A DNA stretch of 64,000 nucleotides from Flavobacterium dankookense (GCF_004362665.1 NZ_SNXR01000013.1:62001-126000), one strand, 5' to 3'. Positions 17,487 to 26,446 are shown, counted from the stretch's first letter. Translations and numbers: made by a program. Notes: generated from the sequence alone by a model not told the origin.

Positions 17487-18112
17487 AAACACTCGCAATT
17501 CTGGGTTCAGGACACTTAGGACAGCAAATTGCACATTATGCTTTGTCCGACAATCATTTTGATAATGTTGTGTTTTTTGACGACTTTTCATCTGAAAATA
17601 AAGTTAATGGCATTCCTATATTGGGCAATTCGAATCAAATTATAAGTGAATTCGAAAAAGGTTCATTTGATGAAATAATTCTTGGAATAGGTTATCATCA
17701 TCTCAATGAAAAAAAAGAAATTTACAATCGATTTAAAGATTATTTACCTTTTGCAACACTAATTCACTCCTCGTCTTGGGTTGATAAAACAGCAATTGTA
17801 GAACAAGGATGTGTAATTTATCCAAACTGCGTTATTGATGCAAAGGTTGTTATTAAAGCAAATACAGTTTTAAACATCTCTTGCACAATTGCACATGATA
17901 CAGTTATAAAAGAACACTGCTTTTTATCACCAAGAGTTGCAGTTGCTGGATTTGTAACTATAAATGAAAAATGTATAATAGGAATTAATGCAACATTAAT
18001 CGATTCAATTCAAATAGCTGAAAACACAAGAATTGGCGGAGCAACTGTAGTTATAAAATCAATTGAAAAAAGTGGGTTATATGTTGGCAATCCAGCAAAA
18101 TTTATAAGATAA
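17483..18112 (+). CDS. PglD-like sugar N-acetyltransferase
   Basis: A 209-residue acyltransferase. The N-terminal nucleotide-sugar binding domain begins with LAILGSGHLG, and a left-handed beta-helix of hexapeptide repeats follows from about residue 92. The catalytic His of PglD (H125 there) corresponds to H138 in IAHDTVI, and H145 matches the second conserved His; the neighbouring Glu of PglD is Asp here. Enzymes of this family acetylate the 4-amino group of NDP-4-amino-6-deoxy sugars. It directly precedes the WecE-type aminotransferase, so the product of that enzyme is its first candidate substrate. It is also the only PglD-like protein in the window and could serve the PglE product too. Confidence 0.82.
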   Translation: MKTLAILGSGHLGQQIAHYALSDNHFDNVVFFDDFSSENKVNGIPILGNSNQIISEFEKGSFDEIILGIGYHHLNEKKEIYNRFKDYLPFATLIHSSSWVDKTAIVEQGCVIYPNCVIDAKVVIKANTVLNISCTIAHDTVIKEHCFLSPRVAVAGFVTINEKCIIGINATLIDSIQIAENTRIGGATVVIKSIEKSGLYVGNPAKFIR

Positions 18113-18113
18113 A

Positions 18114-19247
18114 ATGATACCATTCAATAAACCTTTCCTAACAGGAAATGAAACAAAATACATAGAACAAGCTGTAAAATCAGGAAAAATCTCTGGAAAT
18201 GGTGATTTTACCCAAAAATGTCAACGCTTTTTTGAAGATAACTATGGAATAAAAAAAGCATTATTAACAACATCTTGTTCTGATGCTTTAGAAATGTGTT
18301 CAATGCTAATCGATTGCACTCAAAATGATGAGATAATTGTTCCTTCATATACTTTTGTTACATCTGCACTGGCTTTTGTTCGTCAAGGAGCAAAAATTGT
18401 TTTTGCAGATTCCTTACCTAATCATCCAAATATTGATGTATCCAAGCTTGAATCTTTAATAAACAGTAATACTAAAGCTATAGTTGTAGTTCATTATGCT
18501 GGGATAGCAGTCGATATGGACGAAGTGATGCGATTAGCAGATAAATACAATCTGTTTGTAATAGAAGATGCAGCGCAAGCTATTGATTCATTTTATAAAG
18601 GAAAACCTCTTGGAAGTATTGGTCATCTTGCAGCATTTTCATTTCATGAAACTAAAAACATAATTTCAGGAGAAGGTGGTTTATTAGCAGTTAATGACGA
18701 TAGATTTATTGAAAGAGCAGAAATAATTTGGGAAAAAGGAACTAATAGAGCTTCATTTTTTAGAGGTGAAATAAACAAATATGGTTGGGTTGATACTGGT
18801 TCTTCATTTTTACCTTCAGAAATAATAGCCGCTTTTCTTTGGGCACAACTTGAAAATATAGATGTTATTCAAAAAAGAAGAGTTGTAATTTGGGATAATT
18901 ATTTTGAACAATTAAAACAATTAATTTCAAGTAGAAATATAACTTTACCTGAAATCCCTGATTTTTCTACAAACAACGGACATATGTTTTATTTAGTTTG
19001 CAATTCATTAGATGAAAGAACGAGATTAATAAAAACACTAAAAAATTCAGATATTCTAGCAGTATTTCATTATCTAAGTTTGCATAAAAGCGAATTTCAC
19101 TTAAAAAATAATGAATCTGTAGAGTTACCAAATGCTGATTTGTTTACAGATAGATTAGTTAGATTGCCTTTTTATTATGAATTAACCAATGAAAATCAGC
19201 AAAAGATAATTGATATTATAGTAGATTTTTATAAAAATGAAATATAA
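18114..19247 (+). CDS. wecE: WecE-type dTDP-4-keto-6-deoxyglucose aminotransferase
   Basis: A 377-residue PLP enzyme of the DegT/DnrJ/EryC1/StrS group. It shows the hallmark WecE/RffA start MIPFNKPFLTGNE and SGKISGNGDFTQKCQ, then LTTSCSDALEM, PSYTFVTSA and VVVHYAG. D152 in IEDAAQ and the Schiff-base K181 in SFHETKNI complete the active site, with SGEGG next. WecE makes dTDP-4-amino-4,6-dideoxygalactose (Fuc4N) for enterobacterial common antigen. Two bases separate it from the acetyltransferase gene upstream, and it overlaps a WecF-like gene downstream by 11 bases. No rmlA or rmlB gene for the dTDP-sugar precursor lies in the window, so that must come from elsewhere in the genome. Confidence 0.88.
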   Translation: MIPFNKPFLTGNETKYIEQAVKSGKISGNGDFTQKCQRFFEDNYGIKKALLTTSCSDALEMCSMLIDCTQNDEIIVPSYTFVTSALAFVRQGAKIVFADSLPNHPNIDVSKLESLINSNTKAIVVVHYAGIAVDMDEVMRLADKYNLFVIEDAAQAIDSFYKGKPLGSIGHLAAFSFHETKNIISGEGGLLAVNDDRFIERAEIIWEKGTNRASFFRGEINKYGWVDTGSSFLPSEIIAAFLWAQLENIDVIQKRRVVIWDNYFEQLKQLISSRNITLPEIPDFSTNNGHMFYLVCNSLDERTRLIKTLKNSDILAVFHYLSLHKSEFHLKNNESVELPNADLFTDRLVRLPFYYELTNENQQKIIDIIVDFYKNEI

Positions 19248-20388
19248 TATTATTCATATCTGTGAAGACGAAAAATTTATCAACTCGGCAATAAACCAGT
19301 TTGAAATAATTTTTCCAAATCAGAACAAGTTTTACATTGTTGATACGGATAATTCAATTCCATTTAGACATGTAACACCTTCAAATTGCACCAAATCTAT
19401 AAGCACTATCGAATTGGTTCAATTATCTGAAACTTTGGACAAGTCTAGCTTAGTTATTTTGCACAGTTTATCTAGTAAGTTTTATTCTTTTGTTCTAAAA
19501 CTTTCGAAAGAAATAAAAATAGTTTGGTTATGTTTTGGTTTCGAAGTCTATAATGATTCATACTATTATAAAAACAATCAATTATTAGATAAAATAACAT
19601 TAAAAAAATATCCGTCAAATGACAAAACCTTAAGTTGGCGCAAAAAAATTAGACCTTTATACCGTATTATAAAACCCAATTTACCTTTTTCTGATTATGA
19701 ATTAAAAAGAAAAGCTATCCAAAGAGTAAATTATCTAGGTTCAACATTTCATGATGAATATGTAGTTATTCAAAAGTTATTGAATGTTAAAAAAGATTTT
19801 TTCAATTTTTGGTATTATCCTCTAGAGCAAATAGTTGAAATCAATTCGCCAATAAATTTTGATAAAACTACAATGCTAATTGGAAATTCAGGATTCAAAT
19901 CATTAAACCATCTTGATGTTTTTGATAGAATAAAAAACTATAACTTAAAAGCATCAAAAGTTATTATTCCTTTAAATTATGGTGTTGAGAGTTATATTAA
20001 TGACATTGTTGAACAGTCTAATTTAACCTTTGGAGAAAAGTCATTTCCTCTTTTGAATTTTCTATCTTTGTCTGATTACAATGAATTACTTAACAACGTT
20101 GGAATTGCAATTTTTAATAATCATAGACAACAAGCATTAGGAAATACTATAGCGTTATTATGGTTTGGTGTGAAGATTTTTTTAAGTGAACAAAATCCTT
20201 TCTATACTTTTTTAAAAAGAAATAATATTCATATTTTTAGCTACGAGAATGAGTTAAATGAAAATTCATGTAATACATTTTTAACACAAGAAGAAATAGA
20301 ACAAAATAGATACATATTATTTAAATTACTACAACAAGACGTAGTTACAGCTATACTTAAGAAACATATAGATACAATCTATGCATAA
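19237..20388 (+). CDS. WecF-like TDP-Fuc4NAc transferase (glycosyltransferase family 56)
   Basis: A 383-residue protein that I assign to the WecF family, which transfers Fuc4NAc from dTDP-Fuc4NAc to a lipid-linked acceptor. The conserved C-terminal signature can be followed as LIGNSGFKSLNHLDV, KVIIPLNYGVESYI, FPLLNFLSLSDYNELL and AIFNNHRQQALGN. N-terminal features HICEDEKFIN and VWLCFGFEVY also fit. The gene is embedded between the WecE-type gene (11-base overlap) and a family 2 transferase (8-base overlap). Together with the acetyltransferase this makes a self-consistent Fuc4NAc unit. The family call is from memory of WecF sequence patterns, so a profile search should confirm it. The acceptor here cannot be the enterobacterial lipid II of ECA for certain. 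Confidence 0.8.
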   Translation: MKYNIIHICEDEKFINSAINQFEIIFPNQNKFYIVDTDNSIPFRHVTPSNCTKSISTIELVQLSETLDKSSLVILHSLSSKFYSFVLKLSKEIKIVWLCFGFEVYNDSYYYKNNQLLDKITLKKYPSNDKTLSWRKKIRPLYRIIKPNLPFSDYELKRKAIQRVNYLGSTFHDEYVVIQKLLNVKKDFFNFWYYPLEQIVEINSPINFDKTTMLIGNSGFKSLNHLDVFDRIKNYNLKASKVIIPLNYGVESYINDIVEQSNLTFGEKSFPLLNFLSLSDYNELLNNVGIAIFNNHRQQALGNTIALLWFGVKIFLSEQNPFYTFLKRNNIHIFSYENELNENSCNTFLTQEEIEQNRYILFKLLQQDVVTAILKKHIDTIYA

Positions 20389-21328
20389 TCCATTATTTTC
20401 TATAATCATTCCTACATACAACAGATCACATCTGTTGAGTAAAACTATTAATAGTTTAATTTCTCAAACTTATAAAAATTGGGAATGTATAATTGTTGAT
20501 GATGTTAGTACTGATGATACAAGAACTCTAGTTGAAAAATATAGTAAGTCAGATTCAAGATTTCAATTTTATGTTAGAGAAAATAATCCAAAAGGTGCTT
20601 CACATTGTAGAAATATTGGATTAGAAAAGGCAAAAGGAGATTATATTATTTTCCTTGACTCAGACGATATGTTGCTGGATTTTTGCTTAGAAAAGAGATT
20701 GGACTATATAAATAAAAATCCATTCTTAAATTTTTACGTTTTTCCAATGTTAACAGAAGTGAAAACCAATGTTTTTAAAGAGAAAAAAATTCCTGAAAGC
20801 AATTATCTTGAAGATTTTTTGAGTTATAAAATTTGGTGGGGAATTATGTGTGTTACTTGGGAAGTTAGTTTTTTAAAAAAATTAGGAGGCTTCAATATTA
20901 ATTATGCAAGGCTAAATGATCCCGAAATTCATATTAGAGCTATGTTATTAAGTGATAATAACTATAAAGTTTTTAATGATTCACAACCAGATTCAAAATA
21001 TGTTCTAGCAGAACGAAAAGATTATAAAGTTTTTTCGCAGAAATATTACGATACAATTTTATTATTCATTCCAGATATTATAAAAAAATTAGAAGAGAAG
21101 AATAAATCTGATTTGAAGCATCTATTAATAAGCTATTTACATACTTGGTTGAAGCATTTTATAAATTATGCCAGTATAAAACAGAATAGACATGTTTATT
21201 ATTTATTTAAAAAAAATAGTATAATTGGTCACAATATGTATAGATTATTAAGGATTTATTCCTATTTCCGAAAAGTAGATAAATATTTAGGATTTAGAAT
21301 AAAAAGAATATTAGCAAAGACTATTTAA
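20381..21328 (+). CDS. Glycosyltransferase family 2
   Basis: A 315-residue GT-A fold transferase. The start SIIIPTYNRSHLLSKTI, the nucleotide-binding VDDVSTDDTR and the metal-binding FLDSDD motif mark family 2. A conserved GASHCRNIGLEKAKGD block lies between them. The C-terminal 100 residues are basic and helical. It is expected to act on the cytoplasmic face of the inner membrane and add one sugar to the lipid-linked glycan. It overlaps the WecF-like gene by eight bases and is four bases from the next family 2 gene. Donor and linkage are not readable. Confidence 0.88.
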   Translation: MHNPLFSIIIPTYNRSHLLSKTINSLISQTYKNWECIIVDDVSTDDTRTLVEKYSKSDSRFQFYVRENNPKGASHCRNIGLEKAKGDYIIFLDSDDMLLDFCLEKRLDYINKNPFLNFYVFPMLTEVKTNVFKEKKIPESNYLEDFLSYKIWWGIMCVTWEVSFLKKLGGFNINYARLNDPEIHIRAMLLSDNNYKVFNDSQPDSKYVLAERKDYKVFSQKYYDTILLFIPDIIKKLEEKNKSDLKHLLISYLHTWLKHFINYASIKQNRHVYYLFKKNSIIGHNMYRLLRIYSYFRKVDKYLGFRIKRILAKTI

Positions 21329-21332
21329 ATTA

Positions 21333-22259
21333 ATGAAACCAGAAATTTCAATTATAATGGCAACCTACAATAGAGCACATTTTATTGTAGAAACATTGCA
21401 ATCTATTCAAAAACAAACATTTGAAAATTTTGAGTGCTTAATAATTGATGATGGTGGAACAGATAATACGCAAGAGGTTATTCAGCCAATTCTGGACAAC
21501 GACAAACGATTTTTATTTCAAAAAAGAACAGAAAAATATAAAAAAGGATTACCTGGTTGTAGAAATTATGGGTTAGATATAGCCAAAGGAAATTATATAA
21601 TTTTTTTTGATGATGATGATATTATTCATTCACAAAATTTAAATACACTAATTCAAATAATAAAAACTAAAAACATAGATTTCTGCAGCTATCAAAAACA
21701 ATCTTTTAAGAATAAAATTCCTAAAGAAAAAAATGAAAAAGTAGTTGTCGAAAATACGATTTCAATAAAAACCATTTACGAAATAGTTACAAAAAAAATA
21801 CTTATTGCTTCTTGCACTGTACTTTGGTCAAAAGAATGTTTTGAAACTATTAGATTTAATGAGAATTTAATGTATGCCGAAGAATGGGAATGCTACACCA
21901 GAATTATTTTAGAAAACAAAAAAGGTATTCAAATTAATTCTATACTATATTTCAATCGTAAACATCCAAATTCTAACACAAGTGAGTTTTATGCCAATAA
22001 TCCTGTTAGAAGAAATTCAAACAAAGATGCAGTACTTGAAAATTTAAAAAATATACAATCAAAAAAAGTATTATCGCAAAAGTTGTTTAAGTATTTTGTA
22101 CAAATTGCATATAATTTCAGAGATTTTAATCTGATAGATGATGTGTTTAAAGAAGTAAAATTATCTTTGCCCATAAAAATATACTGGAAGTTCTACTATA
22201 AAACACTTCCTTTTCGAATAGCAAATACCAGATTATTAAAGCGGTTAAAAATAAAATAA
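21333..22259 (+). CDS. Glycosyltransferase family 2
   Basis: A 308-residue GT-A transferase with the family 2 start SIIMATYNRAHFIVETLQSI, the donor-site IIDDGGTDNTQE and the acidic metal site IIFFDDDDII. The block GCRNYGLDIAKGN matches that of the upstream gene, so the two are clearly related but differ throughout, including at the metal site (DDDD against DSDD). It probably adds a separate sugar of the same repeat. Stop and next start abut directly (TAA then ATG), so translational coupling to the next glycosyltransferase is likely. Confidence 0.88.
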   Translation: MKPEISIIMATYNRAHFIVETLQSIQKQTFENFECLIIDDGGTDNTQEVIQPILDNDKRFLFQKRTEKYKKGLPGCRNYGLDIAKGNYIIFFDDDDIIHSQNLNTLIQIIKTKNIDFCSYQKQSFKNKIPKEKNEKVVVENTISIKTIYEIVTKKILIASCTVLWSKECFETIRFNENLMYAEEWECYTRIILENKKGIQINSILYFNRKHPNSNTSEFYANNPVRRNSNKDAVLENLKNIQSKKVLSQKLFKYFVQIAYNFRDFNLIDDVFKEVKLSLPIKIYWKFYYKTLPFRIANTRLLKRLKIK

Positions 22260-23513
22260 ATGAAAATTTTAATAATTTCTGAATCTATAAATGTTGAAGA
22301 TAGCAGTGCATCAAAAGGAAGAGTTGCGCTAATAAATAATCTCAATAAAGCAGGATTTGATTTAAAAGTTCTTCATTATTCACACAAAGAAATTAAACTG
22401 CCGAATATTGATTGTCAGTTGATAAAAGAAAATAAATTTTCAATTTTATTCCTTCTCTCTAGGGCAGTTAGAATATCACAAAGAATTTCTAAAATTTATT
22501 TTAATGAAAAATTAGAAAAAATATTCGGATTTTCATTTACTCACACAAATGACACAAATGCTATAGCCAAAGCAATAAAGAGAAATCAAGATTATAAACC
22601 AGATTTAATTTTTACATTAAGCAAAGGAGGAAGTTTTAGACCACATAGAGCAATGTTAAAATTACCTGAATTACATTCAAAATGGATGGCATATATCCAT
22701 GATCCATATCCTTTTCACGTATATCCAAGACCATATAATTTCGTTCAAGAAAGTTACAAATCAAAGGAAGAATTCATGCAATTAATAACGCAAAAGGCTA
22801 ACATTTTATCCTTTCCAAGCTTATTGTTAAAAGAATGGATGCAAAGTTATTTTCCTGATGTTACTAATAAAAGTGTCATAATTCCACATCAAATCAAGGT
22901 TGATGGAGAATTGCAACCACTTCCTGATTTTTTTCAAGTTAATCAGTTTTCTCTTTTGCATGCTGGAAATTTGTTGAAACAACGGAATCCTGCTTTCTTA
23001 ATTGATGCATTTTTAAATTTTCTAGAAAAAAATCCATACGCTAAAACCGAAGCTAAACTTTATTTCGTTGGCAATTATAACGAACACTCAGCACTTTTAG
23101 ATAAATATAAAAACCATCCAAATATTATAATCCATGGTTATGTTGAATATAAAATTATTCAAACCATTGAAAATGAAGCAGCAGTAAATATTGTTCTTGA
23201 AGCAATCTCTGAAATAAGCCCTTTTTTGCCAGGAAAATTTCCAAATTGTATCAAATCGAATAAGCCAATGCTTCTCGTTGGACCATATTATAGTGAAGTT
23301 AGAAGATTGTTAGGAAAGGAATATCCATATTGGTCTGAAGCGAATGATAGTTTGGCAATTCAAAAGAACATAGAGGAATTATACACAATCTGGAAAAATA
23401 ATCCAAATGAATTCAAATTAAATAGAAAAGATTTAGAAAATTATTGTGATGAAATCGCATTGAAGAAAGTCTTTGATGTTGAAGTCAAAGAATTATTAGC
23501 CATAAAAAAGTAA
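22260..23513 (+). CDS. Glycosyltransferase, GT4-like (GT-B fold)
   Basis: A 417-residue protein with a GT-B look. The N-terminal ILIISESINVEDSS strand and AYIHDPYPFHVYPRPY acceptor-side loop precede a donor domain with LLHAGNLLKQRNPAFLIDAF and KLYFVGN. The classical E-x7-E motif is not clear: the corresponding region reads LEAISEISPFLPGKFPNCI. It is therefore a divergent member of the GT4 group or a related UDP-glycosyltransferase. The gene abuts the family 2 gene upstream and is followed by a 70-base gap with a possible promoter before the nonulosonic acid genes. It could be the transferase that uses CMP-nonulosonate, but nothing in the sequence proves that. Confidence 0.7.
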   Translation: MKILIISESINVEDSSASKGRVALINNLNKAGFDLKVLHYSHKEIKLPNIDCQLIKENKFSILFLLSRAVRISQRISKIYFNEKLEKIFGFSFTHTNDTNAIAKAIKRNQDYKPDLIFTLSKGGSFRPHRAMLKLPELHSKWMAYIHDPYPFHVYPRPYNFVQESYKSKEEFMQLITQKANILSFPSLLLKEWMQSYFPDVTNKSVIIPHQIKVDGELQPLPDFFQVNQFSLLHAGNLLKQRNPAFLIDAFLNFLEKNPYAKTEAKLYFVGNYNEHSALLDKYKNHPNIIIHGYVEYKIIQTIENEAAVNIVLEAISEISPFLPGKFPNCIKSNKPMLLVGPYYSEVRRLLGKEYPYWSEANDSLAIQKNIEELYTIWKNNPNEFKLNRKDLENYCDEIALKKVFDVEVKELLAIKK

Positions 23514-23551
23514 TTTGGAACAATAATTTACCTCAAAAAAATAAAATTAGT

Positions 23552-23559
23552 TACTTTTA
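23552..23559 (+). promoter_or_regulatory. Possible -7 promoter box before the nonulosonic acid genes
   Basis: TACTTTTA matches TAnnTTTG at all but the last base, 24 bases before the ATG at 23584, in the longest gap between 15048 and 29701 apart from that at 29702. It may give the neuB-like to SGNH-like gene run its own transcript. The evidence is weak. Confidence 0.3.
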
Positions 23560-23583
23560 CTACCATATCAATCCGTTTTTTGA

Positions 23584-24591
23584 ATGAAAAACAAGCCCTA
23601 TTTAATTGCCGAAATTGCTCAAGCTCACGATGGAAGTCTAGGAATTCTTCATTCCTATATTGATGCAGTAGCTAAAACTGGCGTGCAAGCCATTAAGTTT
23701 CAGTTGCATATTGCTGATGCTGAAAGCAGTATTCATGAACCATTTCGAGTAAAATTTTCAAAAGAAGATGCTACACGTTTTGATTATTGGAAACGAATGG
23801 AATTTACACTTGAACAATGGAAGGAAATCAAAAGCCATTGCGATGAAGTAGGTTTGGATTTTATTTGTTCTCCATTCAGTAATTTGGCTGTAGATTGGCT
23901 GGAACAAATTGATGTAAAACAATATAAAGTTGGTTCAGGCGAAGTAAATAATTTTCTTCTTTTGGAAAAGATTTGTCAAACAGGAAAACCAATCATTATC
24001 TCATCTGGAATGAGTAGTTTTGATGAATTAGACAAAACAGTTGAGTTTCTTAGAAGTAAAAAGGCAACATTTTCGATACTTCAATGTACCACAGCTTATC
24101 CAACAAAGCCCGAACAATATGGTTTAAATGTTATTTCTGAATTAAAAAAACGATACGATGTTCCAATCGGATTTTCCGACCACTCGGCCAAAGTAGCTAC
24201 AGGAATTGCTGCTGTAACTCTTGGAGCTGAAATTTTAGAATTTCATGTGGTTTTTAATAAACAAATGTTTGGACCAGACGCAGTTGCTTCTCTAACAATA
24301 GAAGAAACAAAGCAGCTGGTTGATGATGTTGCTGCTATTTATTTGGCTCAAAATCATGTGATAAGTAAAGAAACTAATGAACAATTCAAAGAATTGAAAG
24401 CCATTTTTGAAAAGTCATTAGCAATAAATAAAAATTTGCCAAAAGGTCACATTATAACTTTTGACGATTTAGAAAGTAAAAAACCCAAAGGATATGGAAT
24501 TCCTGCTTCCGATTTTCAAAAAGTAATTGGAGCCAAACTAAAAAACGATAAATCCCAATGGGATTTTTTGAATGAAGATGATTTAGCATGA
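23584..24591 (+). CDS. neuB: NeuB-type nonulosonic acid synthase (probably legionaminic acid synthase)
   Basis: A 335-residue synthase that condenses phosphoenolpyruvate with an N-acetylated mannosamine-type sugar to give a nine-carbon sialic-acid-like sugar. The TIM-barrel domain runs to about 270 with the family motifs YLIAEIAQAHDGSLG, AIKFQL, FICSPFS, KVGSGE, SSGMSS, QCTTAYPT and GFSDHS. A C-terminal antifreeze-like (SAF) domain follows from about 275, with LAINKNLPKGHIITFDDLESKKP. It overlaps the NeuC-like gene by four bases (ATGA). Because PglF, PglE and PglD-type genes are present, legionaminic acid is a better guess than neuraminic acid. Pseudaminic acid is less likely since the 2-epimerase is of the hydrolysing type. 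Confidence 0.9.
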   Translation: MKNKPYLIAEIAQAHDGSLGILHSYIDAVAKTGVQAIKFQLHIADAESSIHEPFRVKFSKEDATRFDYWKRMEFTLEQWKEIKSHCDEVGLDFICSPFSNLAVDWLEQIDVKQYKVGSGEVNNFLLLEKICQTGKPIIISSGMSSFDELDKTVEFLRSKKATFSILQCTTAYPTKPEQYGLNVISELKKRYDVPIGFSDHSAKVATGIAAVTLGAEILEFHVVFNKQMFGPDAVASLTIEETKQLVDDVAAIYLAQNHVISKETNEQFKELKAIFEKSLAINKNLPKGHIITFDDLESKKPKGYGIPASDFQKVIGAKLKNDKSQWDFLNEDDLA

Positions 24592-25748
24592 GCGAAAAAA
24601 GAAAAATAGCTGTAGTAATCACAGCAAGACCATCATATAGTCGAGTAAAAACCGTTTTATCGGCTATAAAAAAGCATCCCGAATTGGAGTTACAGCTTAT
24701 TGTTGCTGCATCTGCATTACTAGATAGATATGGAAGTGCTGTGAATTATATTGAAAAAGATGGGTTTGAAGTTGCTGCCAAAGTTTTTAATGTGCTTGAA
24801 GGCGAAAATCTTACGGCTGCAGCCAAAACCACTGGTATCGGAATTTTAGAATTATCAACTGTTTTTGATAATTTAAAACCAGATATTGTAGTGACAGTTG
24901 CTGACCGATTTGAAACTATGGCAACAGCAATTTCAGCTTCTTATATGAATATTCCTTTGGCACATATTCAAGGCGGTGAAGTTACAGGAAATATAGATGA
25001 AAAGGTACGACATTCAATTACTAAATTAGCTGATTATCATTTTGTTGCTTCTGAAAATGCGAAAGTTAGAGTAATTCAACTCGGTGAAAATCCCAATATG
25101 GTTTTTAATACGGGTTGTCCATCAATTGATATTGCAGAAGAAGTTGCAAAAAACACACAACTAACCTTCAATCCTTATGAAAAGTATGGCGGTGTTGGTT
25201 CTCAACCCGATTTGAAAAATGGTTACATAGTAGTAATGCAACATCCTGTTACTAATGAATATCAAGACTCAAGAAAGCATATTGAGTCCACACTTCGTGC
25301 TATTCAAAAAATAAATAGACCCACGCTTTGGTTTTGGCCAAATGTTGATGCTGGAGCCGATGGGACTTCCTCTGGAATTCGTTCTTTTCGTGAAAAATAT
25401 AAAATGGAAAATGTGCATTTTTTCAAAAACATGGAAGGTGACGATTTCTTGAATTTATTAAATCATTCGTTGTGTTTGATAGGAAATTCAAGCGTTGGAA
25501 TTCGTGAATGTGCTTATCTTGGTGTACCAACGATTAATATTGGTTCAAGACAAAATCGCAGAGATAGAGGAAGCAATGTAGTTGATGTTAGCTACAGTGA
25601 AGAAGAAATTATTAATGCAATAGAATATAGTATTACCAATAGTAAAAGAGAAAAATCAACCGTTTATGGTGGTGGAAATGCAGGCGAAAAAATTGCAGAA
25701 TTGCTAAAAGATTTACCATTACAATTTCATAAAACCATTACGTATTAA
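24588..25748 (+). CDS. neuC: NeuC/LegG-type hydrolysing UDP-sugar 2-epimerase
   Basis: A 386-residue GT-B fold epimerase that removes UDP while inverting C2 of UDP-GlcNAc or UDP-diNAcBac, giving the mannosamine-type substrate of NeuB. The family motifs are VTVADRFETMATA (D and E near the active site), HIQGGEVTGNIDEKVRHSITKLADYHF, and GNSSVGIRECAYLGVPTINIGSRQ, where SSG-like residues bind the pyrophosphate. The start ITARPSYSRVKT departs from the more common GxRAEYG form. It sits between neuB and neuA with a 4-base and a 1-base overlap, so the trio is translationally coupled. Substrate choice between UDP-GlcNAc and UDP-diNAcBac needs biochemistry; the locus favours the latter. Confidence 0.88.
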   Translation: MSEKRKIAVVITARPSYSRVKTVLSAIKKHPELELQLIVAASALLDRYGSAVNYIEKDGFEVAAKVFNVLEGENLTAAAKTTGIGILELSTVFDNLKPDIVVTVADRFETMATAISASYMNIPLAHIQGGEVTGNIDEKVRHSITKLADYHFVASENAKVRVIQLGENPNMVFNTGCPSIDIAEEVAKNTQLTFNPYEKYGGVGSQPDLKNGYIVVMQHPVTNEYQDSRKHIESTLRAIQKINRPTLWFWPNVDAGADGTSSGIRSFREKYKMENVHFFKNMEGDDFLNLLNHSLCLIGNSSVGIRECAYLGVPTINIGSRQNRRDRGSNVVDVSYSEEEIINAIEYSITNSKREKSTVYGGGNAGEKIAELLKDLPLQFHKTITY

Positions 25749-26446
25749 TGAGAGTTTTAGCTATTATTCCTGCGCGTGGCGGTTCAAAAGGTGTTCCAAA
25801 GAAAAACATAAAACTTCTTGGTGGTAAACCTTTGATAATGCATGCCATTGATTGCGCTAAAAATGCTAGTAAAGTGACTAAAGTTGTTGTTTCCTCTGAT
25901 TCTAATGAAATTATTCAGATTGCTATCCAAAATGATTGTCAAGTAATTAAAAGACCAACAGAATTAGCCGATGATAATAGTAATGTAGTTACAGCTGTTG
26001 AACATGTTTACAACCAACTTAACGAAGAGTTTGATGTTATTGTTTTGCTTCAACCAACATCGCCATTAAGAACACCAAATGATTTAAATGCTATCATTTC
26101 TATGTTTGAAAAAGAAGCTGATTTGGATGGTGTTATTAGTGTTGTTGCTTTTGATGATTATCATCCTGCAAGAATGTATAGTTTAGATGAAAATTTAGAG
26201 ATGATTCCACTTCAAAAAGAAGGAGAAACAACCAGAAGACAAGATTTAAAACCTGTTTATTATCGTAATGGTTGTTTTTATGCGGTGAGAGTAAAAGCCT
26301 TTTTTAAAGAGAAATCTTTTATGGTTAAAAATAAAAAAGGATTCATAATGGATGCTAATTGGCTTTTAAATATTGATACCCAAAGAGATTTTAAAATAGC
26401 AACTTTGCTTTACGATGACTGGAAAAATGAAATTGTTAATCACTGA
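25748..26446 (+). CDS. neuA: NeuA-type CMP-nonulosonate cytidylyltransferase
   Basis: A 232-residue enzyme that activates the nonulosonic acid with CTP to the CMP-sugar used by transferases. The CTP-binding start is LAIIPARGGSKGVPKKNI. The family core includes VVSSDSNEI, LLQPTSPLRTPNDL (metal-binding and CTP contacts) and the late RQDLKPVYYRNGCFYAV segment typical of CMP-NeuAc, CMP-Leg and CMP-Pse synthetases. The length matches the short, monofunctional type. It overlaps the NeuC gene by one base and the dehydrogenase gene by about 20 bases. Sugar preference is inferred from the PglF/PglE context, not seen in the sequence. Confidence 0.9.
   Translation: MRVLAIIPARGGSKGVPKKNIKLLGGKPLIMHAIDCAKNASKVTKVVVSSDSNEIIQIAIQNDCQVIKRPTELADDNSNVVTAVEHVYNQLNEEFDVIVLLQPTSPLRTPNDLNAIISMFEKEADLDGVISVVAFDDYHPARMYSLDENLEMIPLQKEGETTRRQDLKPVYYRNGCFYAVRVKAFFKEKSFMVKNKKGFIMDANWLLNIDTQRDFKIATLLYDDWKNEIVNH

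Noticed and set aside
23584..26446. True sialic acid (NeuNAc) pathway
   Set aside because: Possible by family, but the presence of PglF/PglE/PglD-type genes makes a 2,4-diacetamido sugar acid more likely. I kept the Neu symbols only as family labels.
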